This document shows, in pieces, positions 1 through 6,751 of a DNA stretch of 37,545 nt. How positions within the stretch are numbered: the stretch's first letter is position 1; each line of letters opens with the position of its first letter. The position numbers and the translations under genes are program-made. The DNA lies in NCBI GenBank assembly GCA_002409965.1, contig DHON01000048.1, positions 1 through 37,545 on the forward strand. Reading direction: 5' to 3'. Source of the stretch: Firmicutes bacterium UBA5389 (GTDB lineage: Bacteria; Bacillota; DTU025). The notes below the pieces were generated by a model. That model had not been told where the DNA came from. It saw nothing but the letters and a program-made list of their open reading frames with translations, and did no database searches.

Positions 1-68
1 GCTGTTTGGTTTTCAAGGAACATCCGCGGCTCTCGCCGCATCTCGTTGCCCCCCTCGTGGGGGCGACA
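1..68 (-). promoter_or_regulatory. Probable rRNA operon leader running off the left edge
   Basis: Read on the minus strand, this stretch follows the promoter at 75-103 and contains two short GC hairpins (stems 50-54/59-63 and 26-30/35-39). It then ends at the window edge with TTCCTTGAAAACCAAAC, nearly the same as the boxA-like antitermination segment that precedes 16S and 23S genes in Bacillus rRNA operons. In Bacillus subtilis an rRNA operon also follows recR-yaaL-bofA. The rRNA gene itself is outside the window, so this is an inference from promoter, motif and synteny. Confidence 0.75.
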
Positions 69-74
69 GTTGCT

Positions 75-103
75 ATCTTACCATCGTCCCATAGGCCTGT
101 CAA
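75..103 (-). promoter_or_regulatory. Strong housekeeping promoter for the presumed rRNA operon
   Basis: On the minus strand, TTGACA (98-103) and TAAGAT (75-80) are separated by exactly 17 bases. This near-consensus sigma-A/sigma-70 promoter starts just after the stop of the DUF2508 gene and points off the left edge. Transcription should begin near position 68. Confidence 0.85.
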
Positions 104-110
104 CGCCAAT

Positions 111-458
111 TTACGGTATTCGAGGTGCCTGATTGTACCTTGCGTCGACCGCTTCCAGCGCCATCGCCGCACGCTGCGCCTTGGCCTGCTTGAACAAGTA
201 TCCCAGCTTGCGTTCGCACGCACGCATCGTGAACACGGAAGCGTCTATCAAGTCGGGATCAGTGACATTATCGAACACCGTATCGGCCTGCTCCATCTGC
301 GCGCACACCGCACGAATCTCCGCCCGGAGGCGCATCTCCTCTGAAGGCTCACGCGCCCCAGCAACACCCGAAGCCAGGGCCGTCTGGCGCAACGTGCGCG
401 CCATCTGCCGATAGATCGTCCTGATGTTCAAGCCGCGTCCCCCATTTCGCGAGAACAT
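111..458 (-). CDS. DUF2508 family protein (YaaL-like)
   Basis: A small protein of 115 residues with no known biochemical function. Its core, with the motif FDNVTDPDLIDASVF followed by a basic segment ending YLFKQAK, matches the DUF2508/YaaL family of Firmicutes. That family is characteristically encoded directly after recR, as here. I chose the ATG at 458 because GGAGAGG lies 9 bases upstream; the frame stays open to an ATG at 500 with no good ribosome site. The N-terminal 35 residues are longer than in most family members. BofA, which often follows YaaL, is absent: a promoter for a probable rRNA operon comes next. The gene supports a Firmicutes origin for the window. The family call is from remembered motif similarity. 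Confidence 0.8.
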   Translation of the reverse strand: MFSRNGGRGLNIRTIYRQMARTLRQTALASGVAGAREPSEEMRLRAEIRAVCAQMEQADTVFDNVTDPDLIDASVFTMRACERKLGYLFKQAKAQRAAMALEAVDARYNQAPRIP

Positions 459-548
459 GTGAGCAAACCTCTCCAAGTTGAGATTATGCCCGGACAGCAT
501 GTTTCATATCCGCGAAATCGAGGTTCCACCGCGGCCAGCGCCCGCGCT

Positions 549-1145
549 TCAGATGCGATGCCTGCCTTCTAGAGCGCGCGCCAGGGTCACTTCGTCGGCA
601 TACTCCAGGTCGCCCCCTACGGGCAGCCCGTGGGCGATTCGAGTGACCCGGACATCCAGGGATTTGAGGAGTTTCGAAGTGTAGATCGCTGTGGCCTCAC
701 CCTCGATGTTCGGATCCGTTGCGATTATCACCTCTACGATATCGCCCGACCTCACCCGGTCCAGCAGTTCGCCAAGCCTGATGTCGCCAGGCCCGATCCC
801 CTCCATCGGCGAGATCGCGCCGCCGAGCACATGGTAGACTCCGCGGAATTCCCGCGTCCTTTCCATCGCGATCACGTCTTCCGGGCGCTCCACTACACAT
901 ATGGTTGACCTGTCCCGAGAGGCGTCGGCGCACAGCCTGCATGGGTCCACATCGGTAAAATTCCCGCACACGCAGCAGCGCCGGATCTTCTCCTTCGCGT
1001 CCACCAGGGCATCGGAGAGTTTCCGAACCTCTTCCGCAGGCATGGACAGTACATGGAAAGCAAGCCGCTGCGCGGTTTTCAGTCCTATCCCCGGCAGCTT
1101 GCGAAGCTCGTCTATCAGCCTTCCCACAGGCTCTGCATAAAACAT
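549..1145 (-). CDS. recR: Recombination mediator protein RecR
   Basis: RecR works with RecO and RecF to load RecA at gapped or damaged DNA. The protein has 198 residues, the usual length. In order it shows the N-terminal helix-hairpin-helix (LPGIGLKTAQRLAFH, residues 17-31), a C4 zinc finger (C57, C60, C69, C72), and a Toprim domain beginning near ICVVERPEDV with the conserved YHVLGG and SPMEGIGP segments. It starts 4 bases after the ybaB stop and has no strong ribosome site of its own, so translation is probably coupled to ybaB. The order dnaX-ybaB-recR is conserved across many bacteria. Confidence 0.97.
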   Translation of the reverse strand: MFYAEPVGRLIDELRKLPGIGLKTAQRLAFHVLSMPAEEVRKLSDALVDAKEKIRRCCVCGNFTDVDPCRLCADASRDRSTICVVERPEDVIAMERTREFRGVYHVLGGAISPMEGIGPGDIRLGELLDRVRSGDIVEVIIATDPNIEGEATAIYTSKLLKSLDVRVTRIAHGLPVGGDLEYADEVTLARALEGRHRI

Positions 1146-1149
1146 GTAC

Positions 1150-1467
1150 CTAGAACCTGAGCCCCGGAATGGACACGTTGCCGGTCACCTTGGACATCTT
1201 TGCCTCAGCCGCCTGCTTGGACTTGCGCACCGCTTCGCTGCACGCGGCCAGAACTAGGTCTTCAAGTATCTCAACGTCCTCGGGATCGACCGCGGTCGCG
1301 TCTATGTGAATCTCGATGAACTCCTGGTGCCCGTTGACGACCGCTCGCACCACGCCACCGCCTGCCGTGCCCTCTATTCGGTCGTCCGCCAGCTCCTCCT
1401 GGACACGCTCGATCTCCGACTGCATCTTCTGGATCTGCTTCATCATCTTCTGCATATTGCCGCCCAT
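1150..1467 (-). CDS. ybaB: YbaB/EbfC family nucleoid-associated protein
   Basis: A 105-residue DNA-binding protein of the YbaB/EbfC family, which forms small dimers that coat DNA and is nearly always encoded between dnaX and recR. The sequence shows a Met/Gln/Lys-rich N-terminal helix (MQKMMKQIQKMQSEIERVQEEL), the central strand segment GTAGGGVVRAVVNGHQEF, and the typical C-terminal end KVTGNVSIPGL. A clear ribosome site (GAGGAGGGG) precedes the ATG, and the gene begins 20 bases after the dnaX stop. The length and order are those of the family. Confidence 0.95.
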   Translation of the reverse strand: MGGNMQKMMKQIQKMQSEIERVQEELADDRIEGTAGGGVVRAVVNGHQEFIEIHIDATAVDPEDVEILEDLVLAACSEAVRKSKQAAEAKMSKVTGNVSIPGLRF

Positions 1468-1487
1468 CTTAGCCCCTCCTCGCTGTG

Positions 1488-3113
1488 CTAGTCAGTAATG
1501 GTTTTGATCTCCCTGGGATTGAACAGCTCAATGGCCGCCTGAACCTCGGGCATATCCGCGAAGTCCACTCCGGGCGACCCGGATTTCCCGGCTGCGGACG
1601 GCTGCAGCGCCGGCGACTCCTTCCGCGCCTCGACACGCGCCGCCGTTGACTCGCAACGCACGTTGCGGCCCAGTACCTCGCCAAGGGCCTGCGCGATGAG
1701 CCTCTTGCTATCAGGCTCGGAGACCTTCTGCGCATGCACGGCCCACGCCGGGTCAAAAACGATGCGAACCAGATCGCCTTCAACCCTCACAGATCCGACA
1801 TCCTTCAGAAAGGCCTCCAGCAGCGCGCTGGCGGGCTTGATGCGGGCCAATGCTTGCTGCCACTGTGCCTCAGTGATCCCCGAAAATCGACCCCCGCCCT
1901 CACTCTCGGCTGCGGCTGGCTTTGCCGCCCGAGTCGCGGCTCGAGTCGCAGCACGAGCCGGCTGTGCCGCTGGCGCCTGGCGCTGCTGGGGCGCAGGCGC
2001 TGCAGGCTGTAGCTCCTGCGTAGGCTGCTCGGGCGGCGCGTAGAGGCCGGCCACTGTGACCTCCAGAGCTAACCGAGGGTTAAAAGACCGTCTGAGCTGT
2101 GCTTCTCCTTCGCTGAGAGCGCCGAGGACGCGAATCAGATGGTCGCGGGACAAACTGGCCGCCTGCCGCGTGAGAGCAGAGTAGGCTGCCTCGGGGACAT
2201 CCGTCAGCTCCGGCCGACCCGGGCACTCCTTCGCCACTAGCATGTTGCGAAAGTGCAGGATCAAGTCCTGCAGAAACTGGCGCATATCGGCGCCGGAGTC
2301 CACAGCCTCTTGTATAATCTGAAACACCTGCCCCGGCTGATCGTCGGCTAGGGCCGCGGCAAACCTGGTCAGGATGTCGAAGTCGGACACTCCCAGCAGG
2401 CTCAGAACTGACTCGACCGTGACATGCGGCGACCAGGCTGAGGCCTGCTCCAATAGGCCCAGGGCATCGCGGGCGCTTCCATCGGCGCGCCTGGCCACGA
2501 GCCGGGCGGCGTCCGGATCGATCGATATGGACTGCGCCTGCGCCACCCGGGCGACGTGGGCGGCTAGATCAGACACAGTGAGTCGGCCGAAGTCGAAACG
2601 CTGGCAACGCGACTGAATCGTGGGGATGATGCTCTCGGCCTGCGTTGTGGCCAGCACGAACACCGCGTGCGGCGGCGGCTCTTCCAGCGTTTTCAGAAGT
2701 GCGTTGAAGGCCTGCGGAGTGAGCATGTGCGCTTCATCTATTATGTAGACCTTGTAGCGCCCCTGTGTTGGGGCGTACATGACCTTCTCCCGGAGGTCTC
2801 TGATCTCATCTATCCCGCGGTTGGACGCGGCGTCAACCTCTATGACGTCCATGGCGGTGCCTTCTCGAATGCCTAGGCACGACACGCACTCGCCGCACGG
2901 GTCGGGAGTGGGGCCGTTGGCGCAGTTAAGCGCCTTGGCGAGCACCCGGGCAGTGGATGTCTTGCCAGTGCCTCGCGGCCCTGCAAAGAGATACGCGTGG
3001 GTAGTCCGCCCCGTGGATATGGCGTTTCTCAAGGTTCTCACCACATGCGCCTGCCCGATGATATCGTCGAAGGTCTGCGGTCGCCATCGCCGGTAGAGCG
3101 AGACATAAGTCAC
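1488..3113 (-). CDS. dnaX: DNA polymerase III subunit gamma/tau
   Basis: The AAA+ clamp-loader subunit that loads the beta clamp during replication. The 541-residue protein starts VTYVSLYRRWRPQTF, the standard DnaX N-terminus. It has the Walker A motif GPRGTGKT (residues 45-52), zinc cysteines C64, C73, C76 and C79, and the Walker B/DEAH motif (126-129). A low-complexity Ala/Pro/Gln/Arg linker (roughly 385-425) is followed by a C-terminal tau-like domain. I chose the GTG at 3113, with GGAGGGG 6 bases upstream; the frame is open further upstream but that part is not DnaX-like. I saw no obvious A-rich slippery site for a gamma frameshift. The gene lies downstream of the SRP RNA terminator, as in Bacillus. 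Confidence 0.96.
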   Translation of the reverse strand: MTYVSLYRRWRPQTFDDIIGQAHVVRTLRNAISTGRTTHAYLFAGPRGTGKTSTARVLAKALNCANGPTPDPCGECVSCLGIREGTAMDVIEVDAASNRGIDEIRDLREKVMYAPTQGRYKVYIIDEAHMLTPQAFNALLKTLEEPPPHAVFVLATTQAESIIPTIQSRCQRFDFGRLTVSDLAAHVARVAQAQSISIDPDAARLVARRADGSARDALGLLEQASAWSPHVTVESVLSLLGVSDFDILTRFAAALADDQPGQVFQIIQEAVDSGADMRQFLQDLILHFRNMLVAKECPGRPELTDVPEAAYSALTRQAASLSRDHLIRVLGALSEGEAQLRRSFNPRLALEVTVAGLYAPPEQPTQELQPAAPAPQQRQAPAAQPARAATRAATRAAKPAAAESEGGGRFSGITEAQWQQALARIKPASALLEAFLKDVGSVRVEGDLVRIVFDPAWAVHAQKVSEPDSKRLIAQALGEVLGRNVRCESTAARVEARKESPALQPSAAGKSGSPGVDFADMPEVQAAIELFNPREIKTITD

Positions 3114-3129
3114 CAGGAACCCCTCCAGG

Positions 3130-3149
3130 GACGTCCCTGCCGGGACGTC
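3130..3149 (-). promoter_or_regulatory. Hairpin just upstream of the dnaX ribosome site
   Basis: A perfect 8-base inverted repeat, GACGTCCC (3130-3137) and GGGACGTC (3142-3149), has a 4-base loop. It sits 3 bases upstream of the dnaX Shine-Dalgarno sequence (3120-3126). It has no T-run, so it is not a terminator. It could affect dnaX translation or message stability; that role is a guess. Confidence 0.5.
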
Positions 3150-3278
3150 GTGTTCGCCTGCAGCGCGCCGCAAACGGGCCGCGCCGCGTGAACCTACACC
3201 GTACAAGTATTCGCCTAGGCGCGCAGTTTGTCCTCCACAATACTGCACTCCGCCATGCGTGAATCCTGGGACATACGG

Positions 3279-3306
3279 AAAAGGGATGGCCCGCCCAGAC
3301 CATCCC
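3279..3306 (-). terminator. Rho-independent terminator of the SRP RNA
   Basis: On the minus strand, GGGATGG and CCATCCC (3300-3306 and 3283-3289) form a 7-bp stem with a 10-base loop followed by TTTT. It lies 11 bases after the predicted 3' end of the SRP RNA and upstream of dnaX. Confidence 0.85.
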
Positions 3307-3317
3307 GTCGATATAGA

Positions 3318-3586
3318 GGCCGTGCACCCGCCTTCGACATGCTTCTCCAGGCGTTACCAGCGTAGCCGACTCCGACCAGGCGACCCCGCGGCACACGAGG
3401 TGATTTGCTAACCGCTGCTACCTTCCGGTCCTGACGGGGTTCACAAAGCCTCGTTGCGCGGGACCCGGCCATCAACGCCGCTTGCGCTGGGCAGGCCCCA
3501 AAGAAGACAGGCCTGGGGCGGGAGTTCAATCCCGCTGTAGCGGATTGCGGGTACAGGGCACCGCTATCTCCCCATCTAGCACGGCC
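3318..3586 (-). ncRNA. ffs: Signal recognition particle RNA, large (Alu-domain) type
   Basis: The RNA scaffold that binds Ffh and delivers nascent membrane and secreted proteins to the membrane. The universal domain IV hairpin is clear (GTCAGGACCGGAAGGTAGC, near 3412-3435). The U-A pair beside the GGAA loop in the Escherichia coli form is A-U here, a compensated change. The 5' half carries the Alu-domain segments of Firmicutes scRNA (GTGCTAGATGGGGAGATAGC, then a stretch like CCCTGTACCCGCAATCCGC). I set the ends from the closing helix: GGCCGTGC (3579-3586) pairs with GCACGGCC (3318-3325), giving 269 nt, close to the Bacillus length. It lies between tRNA-Ser and dnaX, the Firmicutes position. 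Confidence 0.95.
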
Positions 3587-3602
3587 AAATCAAGAGTCAA
3601 AA

Positions 3603-3696
3603 TGGCGGAGAGGGTGGGATTCGAACCCACGAGGCAGAGGTCATCTGCCTACTCGCTCTCCAGGCGAGCGCCTTAGACCAACTCAGCCACCTCTCC
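3603..3696 (-). tRNA. tRNA-Ser(GGA)
   Basis: A class II tRNA with a long variable arm. The acceptor stem GGAGAGG pairs with CCTCTCC, the discriminator is G and CCA is encoded. The anticodon stem CTCGC/GCGAG encloses the loop CTGGAGA, giving anticodon GGA (reads TCC and TCT). It lies between tRNA-Ser(CGA) and the SRP RNA, probably in one transcript. Confidence 0.97.
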
Positions 3697-3754
3697 GCGG
3701 CCCGGATGTCGCATGTACGCCCCCACCCGGGAAAGGCAATGTCTATTAAGTTTA

Positions 3755-3844
3755 TGGCGGAGAGAGTGAGATTCGAACTCACGGGGCGGTTGCCCGCCCA
3801 CTCGCTTTCGAGGCGAGCGCTTTTGACCACTCAGCCATCTCTCC
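3755..3844 (-). tRNA. tRNA-Ser(CGA)
   Basis: A class II tRNA with encoded CCA. The acceptor stem is GGAGAGA/TCTCTCC and the anticodon stem CTCGC/GCGAG encloses the loop CTCGAAA, giving anticodon CGA (reads TCG). It begins 28 bases after the tadA stop with no separate promoter visible, so it is probably co-transcribed with tadA. Confidence 0.97.
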
Positions 3845-3872
3845 GAAAGCAATCTGCACTACATCGACCAGC

Positions 3873-4334
3873 TCAGCGCCTGTTGGCAAAGAACTCCTCG
3901 AGTAAAGCCCCGCACTCCGGCGCGAGCACCCCGCCGGTTACCGACACCCAGTGGTTGAGGCGCATGTCGCGGGGTATATCAAGCAGTGTGCCGGCTGCTC
4001 CAGCCTTGGAGTCGTGCGCGCCGTACACTAACCTCTCCATCCGCGCCTGCACAATCGCCCCGGCACACATAGGACACGGCTCCAGCGTCGCATAAAGGAC
4101 CGCGCCTGTGAGCCTCCACGCGCCCAGAGCGGCTGCGGCCTCCCGTATGGCCAAGAGCTCAGCGTGGGCCGTAGGATCGCTCAAGGACTCCTTCAGGTTG
4201 TGCGCACGGGCGATGATCTCGCCGCCCAGCACAACGACTGCCCCTACCGGCGCCTCGCCGGCGTTGCCAGCCTTCTGTGCCTCGGCCATCGCCTCGCGCA
4301 TAAAGCCCCTATCCAGCTCTAGCTGCACATTCAT
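3873..4334 (-). CDS. tadA: tRNA-specific adenosine deaminase TadA
   Basis: Deaminates adenosine 34 to inosine in tRNA-Arg(ACG), whose gene is also in this window at 18923-18998. The 153-residue protein has the cytidine-deaminase zinc site: H57 and catalytic E59 in TAHAELLAI, and C87 and C90 in PCPMCAGAI. The N-terminal motif EAPVGAVVV is typical. I prefer the ATG at 4334; a TTG two codons earlier is possible, and neither has a strong ribosome site. A TTGATT-N17-TAACAT promoter lies just upstream. The position next to tRNA-Ser, SRP RNA and dnaX matches Bacillus. Confidence 0.95.
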   Translation of the reverse strand: MNVQLELDRGFMREAMAEAQKAGNAGEAPVGAVVVLGGEIIARAHNLKESLSDPTAHAELLAIREAAAALGAWRLTGAVLYATLEPCPMCAGAIVQARMERLVYGAHDSKAGAAGTLLDIPRDMRLNHWVSVTGGVLAPECGALLEEFFANRR

Positions 4335-4361
4335 TTTCAAGAGTACACCCTACCCGCAGAT

Positions 4362-4390
4362 ATGTTACCATAGCAATAGGACGAAATCAA
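4362..4390 (-). promoter_or_regulatory. Promoter for tadA and probably tRNA-Ser/SRP RNA
   Basis: On the minus strand, TTGATT (4385-4390) and TAACAT (4362-4367) are 17 bases apart, 28 bases before the tadA ATG. This is a reasonable sigma-A type match, and no better candidate is seen between tadA and the SRP RNA. Confidence 0.6.
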
Positions 4391-4416
4391 CAACGTAAGC
4401 TGGAGGCACGAGAAGA

Positions 4417-5172
4417 ATGACCAAGTTCGCCAGTGAGCGCGACACCCTCAAGTCGAAGTTCCCCAAGATGCGGGAGGCGCCCACCGACCAACGCCTGGGC
4501 ATTACCCAGCCCCCGCTGCAGAAGACGTATGCCCCCGATTACAGGCTCATCGATCTTCCATCGCCGCGCGAAGCCGCGCCCGGGCCGATCGACCTGTTCG
4601 AACTGATCGAACATCGCCAGAGCCGTCGCGAGTATTCAGCCGAGCCAATCACCCTCGCCCAGCTCTCATTCCTCCTCTGGGCCACCCAGGGAGTCAAGCG
4701 CGTGGTCAAGGAAGGCTTCGCCACCATGCGCACAGTGCCGTCCGGAGGGTCGCGGCACGCTTTCGAGACGTATCTGGCAGCCAATCGCGTCGATGGGCTC
4801 GAGCCGGGCATCTACCGATACCTCGCCCTCGAGCATAAGCTGCTCCGCATGTCGTCGCCGCCCGACCTCCACGCGCAGCTGGGCGCGGCATGTTGCGGCC
4901 AGAACTACGTGGGCACGGCCGCGGTCGTCTTTTTCTGGAGCTGCATACCCTACAGGTGTGAGTGGAGATACTCAGTAGCCGCACACAAGACGCTTGCTCA
5001 GGACTCCGGGCATGTGTGCCAAAACCTCTACATAGCCTGCGAAGCCCTGGGCCTGGGCACTGTGGCCATCGGATCATATCACCAGGAGACTGCGGACACA
5101 CTGCTCGGCCTGGACGGCGCGGACGAATTCGTGATCTACGCCGCGCCGGTGGGACCACGGGTTGGGGTATAG
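4417..5172 (+). CDS. SagB-type FMN nitroreductase/dehydrogenase family protein
   Basis: An FMN-dependent oxidoreductase-fold protein of 251 residues. It has the SagB-family start of the domain, EHRQSRREYSAEPITLAQLS (near residues 66-85), the VPSGGSRHAFETYL segment, and the C-terminal nitroreductase motif CEALGLGTVAIGSY. SagB enzymes oxidise azolines to azoles in thiazole/oxazole-modified peptides, but stand-alone members are common and their substrates are unknown. No cyclodehydratase, YcaO or precursor peptide gene is nearby, so a peptide-modifying role is not supported here. The ATG at 4417 has GGAGG 10 bases upstream. It is divergent from tadA. Confidence 0.85.
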   Translation: MTKFASERDTLKSKFPKMREAPTDQRLGITQPPLQKTYAPDYRLIDLPSPREAAPGPIDLFELIEHRQSRREYSAEPITLAQLSFLLWATQGVKRVVKEGFATMRTVPSGGSRHAFETYLAANRVDGLEPGIYRYLALEHKLLRMSSPPDLHAQLGAACCGQNYVGTAAVVFFWSCIPYRCEWRYSVAAHKTLAQDSGHVCQNLYIACEALGLGTVAIGSYHQETADTLLGLDGADEFVIYAAPVGPRVGV

Positions 5173-5249
5173 CGTGGCAGCGTCCTGGGCGCAATCGCGG
5201 TCCGGCCAAAAAAGAGCTCGAATTCGTGCATGTCTTTGCTGCCATCATA

Positions 5250-5278
5250 TTGCAATTGGTTCACATATGCTCTATTAT
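5250..5278 (+). promoter_or_regulatory. Promoter for the zinc-ribbon gene
   Basis: TTGCAA (5250-5255) and TATTAT (5273-5278) are 17 bases apart, in an AT-rich stretch about 87 bases before the proposed TTG start. The -10 region overlaps an inverted repeat (CACATAT ... ATATGTG, 5262-5285) that could be an operator. Confidence 0.65.
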
Positions 5279-5364
5279 ATATGTGGCTGTTGTTCAAGCG
5301 CACGCGTTTCCAAGCATGCTGACTTGATCAATAGACTATCCAGACCAAGTGAGGCGTGATCAAG

Positions 5365-5655
5365 TTGGCATACGAGGACAAGACCCTGAATTGCCGCGAC
5401 TGTGGCAATGACTTCGTATTCACCGCCGGTGAACAGGAGTTTTACGTGCAGCGTGGGTTCCAGAACGAACCATCGAGGTGCCCCGACTGCCGTAGGGCCC
5501 GCAAGAGCATGAACAACTCGGGTAACCGCCAGATGTACGAAGCAGTCTGCTCGGCTTGCGGAAAGCCGGCCTACGTTCCCTTCCAGCCCAGCGGCGACAA
5601 GCCGGTCTACTGCAGCGAGTGCTTCGCGGCGCAGAGGGCCAGCAGGCAGTACTAG
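5365..5655 (+). CDS. Zinc-ribbon domain protein with two CxxC pairs
   Basis: A 96-residue protein of the zf-trcl/CxxC type, a family of unknown function. It has four CxxC motifs: CRDC and CPDC in the N-terminal half, CSAC and CSEC in the C-terminal half, enough for two zinc ribbons. Between them is the family segment GEQEFYVQRGFQNEPSRC. I chose the TTG at 5365, giving MAYEDKTL, because relatives begin this way and GTGAGG lies about 10 bases upstream. A GTG three codons earlier sits too close to that site. It has its own promoter and is followed by a good terminator, so it is probably a single-gene unit. Confidence 0.85.
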   Translation: MAYEDKTLNCRDCGNDFVFTAGEQEFYVQRGFQNEPSRCPDCRRARKSMNNSGNRQMYEAVCSACGKPAYVPFQPSGDKPVYCSECFAAQRASRQY

Positions 5656-5705
5656 CCGCCGGCGCTTAGGCGCAGCGAGCGATGTACCACAGGCATAAGC
5701 CATCC

Positions 5706-5745
5706 AAGCCCCGGAGGATGCAAATCCACGGGGCTTTGTCGTTTT
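5706..5745 (+). terminator. Rho-independent terminator after the zinc-ribbon gene
   Basis: AAGCCCCG (5706-5713) pairs with CGGGGCTT (5729-5736) over a 15-base loop, followed by a T-rich tail ending in TTTT (5742-5745). The opposite strand lacks a T-run, so it acts on the plus strand only. Confidence 0.8.
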
Positions 5746-5753
5746 CCGGAGCG

Positions 5754-6719
5754 CTATTGGACGCTGCCAGGCCGGGCCCTGCATTCCAGCTCGCCGCGGG
5801 CATCGCCCAGCGGCGCACCGCCCAGGTATTCGGAGGCGATGTTGCTCATGTGGTCGAGTTGCCTGATGAGATTGCCCATCCACATCCGGCGGCGAAGGTC
5901 GTCCTCTTCCGACAGCACTATCTTCGCCAGGCCGCGTGCAACCGATATGGGATTTCGCAGCTCGTACACTACCTCCGCCGCCAAGCGGTCCGCGGCGGCC
6001 GTCCGTCTCGCAGCCGCCTCCCGCTCCCAGCCCGCCAGCGCGTTCATGAGCCACCACGCAGCCACAAGCATCGCAGCTGCGCTGGCCATCGCTGTGGCGA
6101 CCACGCCGCTGGCCGCGGCCACCGTGCCCGGGACAAGCTGCCTCGCTTCCACGCCGGCCCACACATGCCCCACCAGTTCGTCTCCGTCATACAGAGGATA
6201 GGTGTGCGTAAGTAGCGCGGGGCCACGGAGGATCCCGCGGTCTGCGCTGCTGTAGGTGGTTTCGGGCCTCCCCGTCTGGTACACCCTGAAATCCTCGGGC
6301 GAACGCACCCTGAAGATCGGGCGCACATCCGAGCCTCGGCCGACAGCCACCTCGAGGCCCAGGGTCCTGGAGTAGTAGCCGACCTCCACCCCCGGGTAGG
6401 CCGCGCATACCCTGTCCACGATCGGCTGTAAAGCTGCGTGCAGCGCCCACGCCTGCTCCGCAGGAGACGCTTCCGCCGCGCCCGCAGCCTGCAGCGCCGC
6501 GTCCATCGATTCCAGGCTCCCGGCCAGCTCCAAGTCGAGAAGCCTGCAGATCGAGCGGAGTTCGCGTTCTCGAGCCTGGCGCTCTACTGCGCCGAACTGG
6601 GGAACGCCGACAGCGGCCATGATCGCCGCGGGGAGCAGCGCCGCGACGATCACCACCGCATATGCCTTCCACGCCATCACCGTGGGGAAGAGCACGCTCT
6701 TGAGCTTACGTGTGGCCAC
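5754..6719 (-). CDS. Membrane sensor with degenerate histidine-kinase module, no ATPase domain
   Basis: A 321-residue membrane protein with an N-terminal transmembrane segment (about residues 15-37), an extracytoplasmic Cache-like sensor region containing YYSRTLGLEVAVGRGSD and ETTYSSADRGILRGP, a second membrane segment (about 198-227), and a cytoplasmic HisKA-like helical hairpin. The H-box reads VVYELRNP: the expected phospho-acceptor His is Tyr252 (codon TAC at 5964-5966, one base from a His codon). The protein stops about 70 residues later, so the HATPase domain is absent. I chose the GTG at 6719, with AGGAG 8 bases upstream; the frame is open upstream and overlaps the neighbouring gene. 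It is the last gene of the envelope cluster. It could be a signalling partner without kinase activity, or a decayed kinase. Confidence 0.75.
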   Translation of the reverse strand: MATRKLKSVLFPTVMAWKAYAVVIVAALLPAAIMAAVGVPQFGAVERQARERELRSICRLLDLELAGSLESMDAALQAAGAAEASPAEQAWALHAALQPIVDRVCAAYPGVEVGYYSRTLGLEVAVGRGSDVRPIFRVRSPEDFRVYQTGRPETTYSSADRGILRGPALLTHTYPLYDGDELVGHVWAGVEARQLVPGTVAAASGVVATAMASAAAMLVAAWWLMNALAGWEREAAARRTAAADRLAAEVVYELRNPISVARGLAKIVLSEEDDLRRRMWMGNLIRQLDHMSNIASEYLGGAPLGDARGELECRARPGSVQ

Positions 6720-6751
6720 GGCGAACACTCCTGACTGTTGCTGTCGCCGGA

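Noticed and set aside
1488..3113. Programmed frameshift in dnaX giving a short gamma form
   Set aside because: I found no A-rich slippery heptamer with a following hairpin in the linker region.
4417..5172. Thiazole/oxazole-modified peptide cluster suggested by the SagB-type gene
   Set aside because: No YcaO, cyclodehydratase, transporter or precursor peptide gene is nearby; stand-alone SagB-like proteins are common.
5275..6162. A 295-codon minus-strand frame across the zinc-ribbon gene and the sensor end
   Set aside because: It overlaps two better supported genes and a terminator; composition is low complexity and there is no ribosome site.
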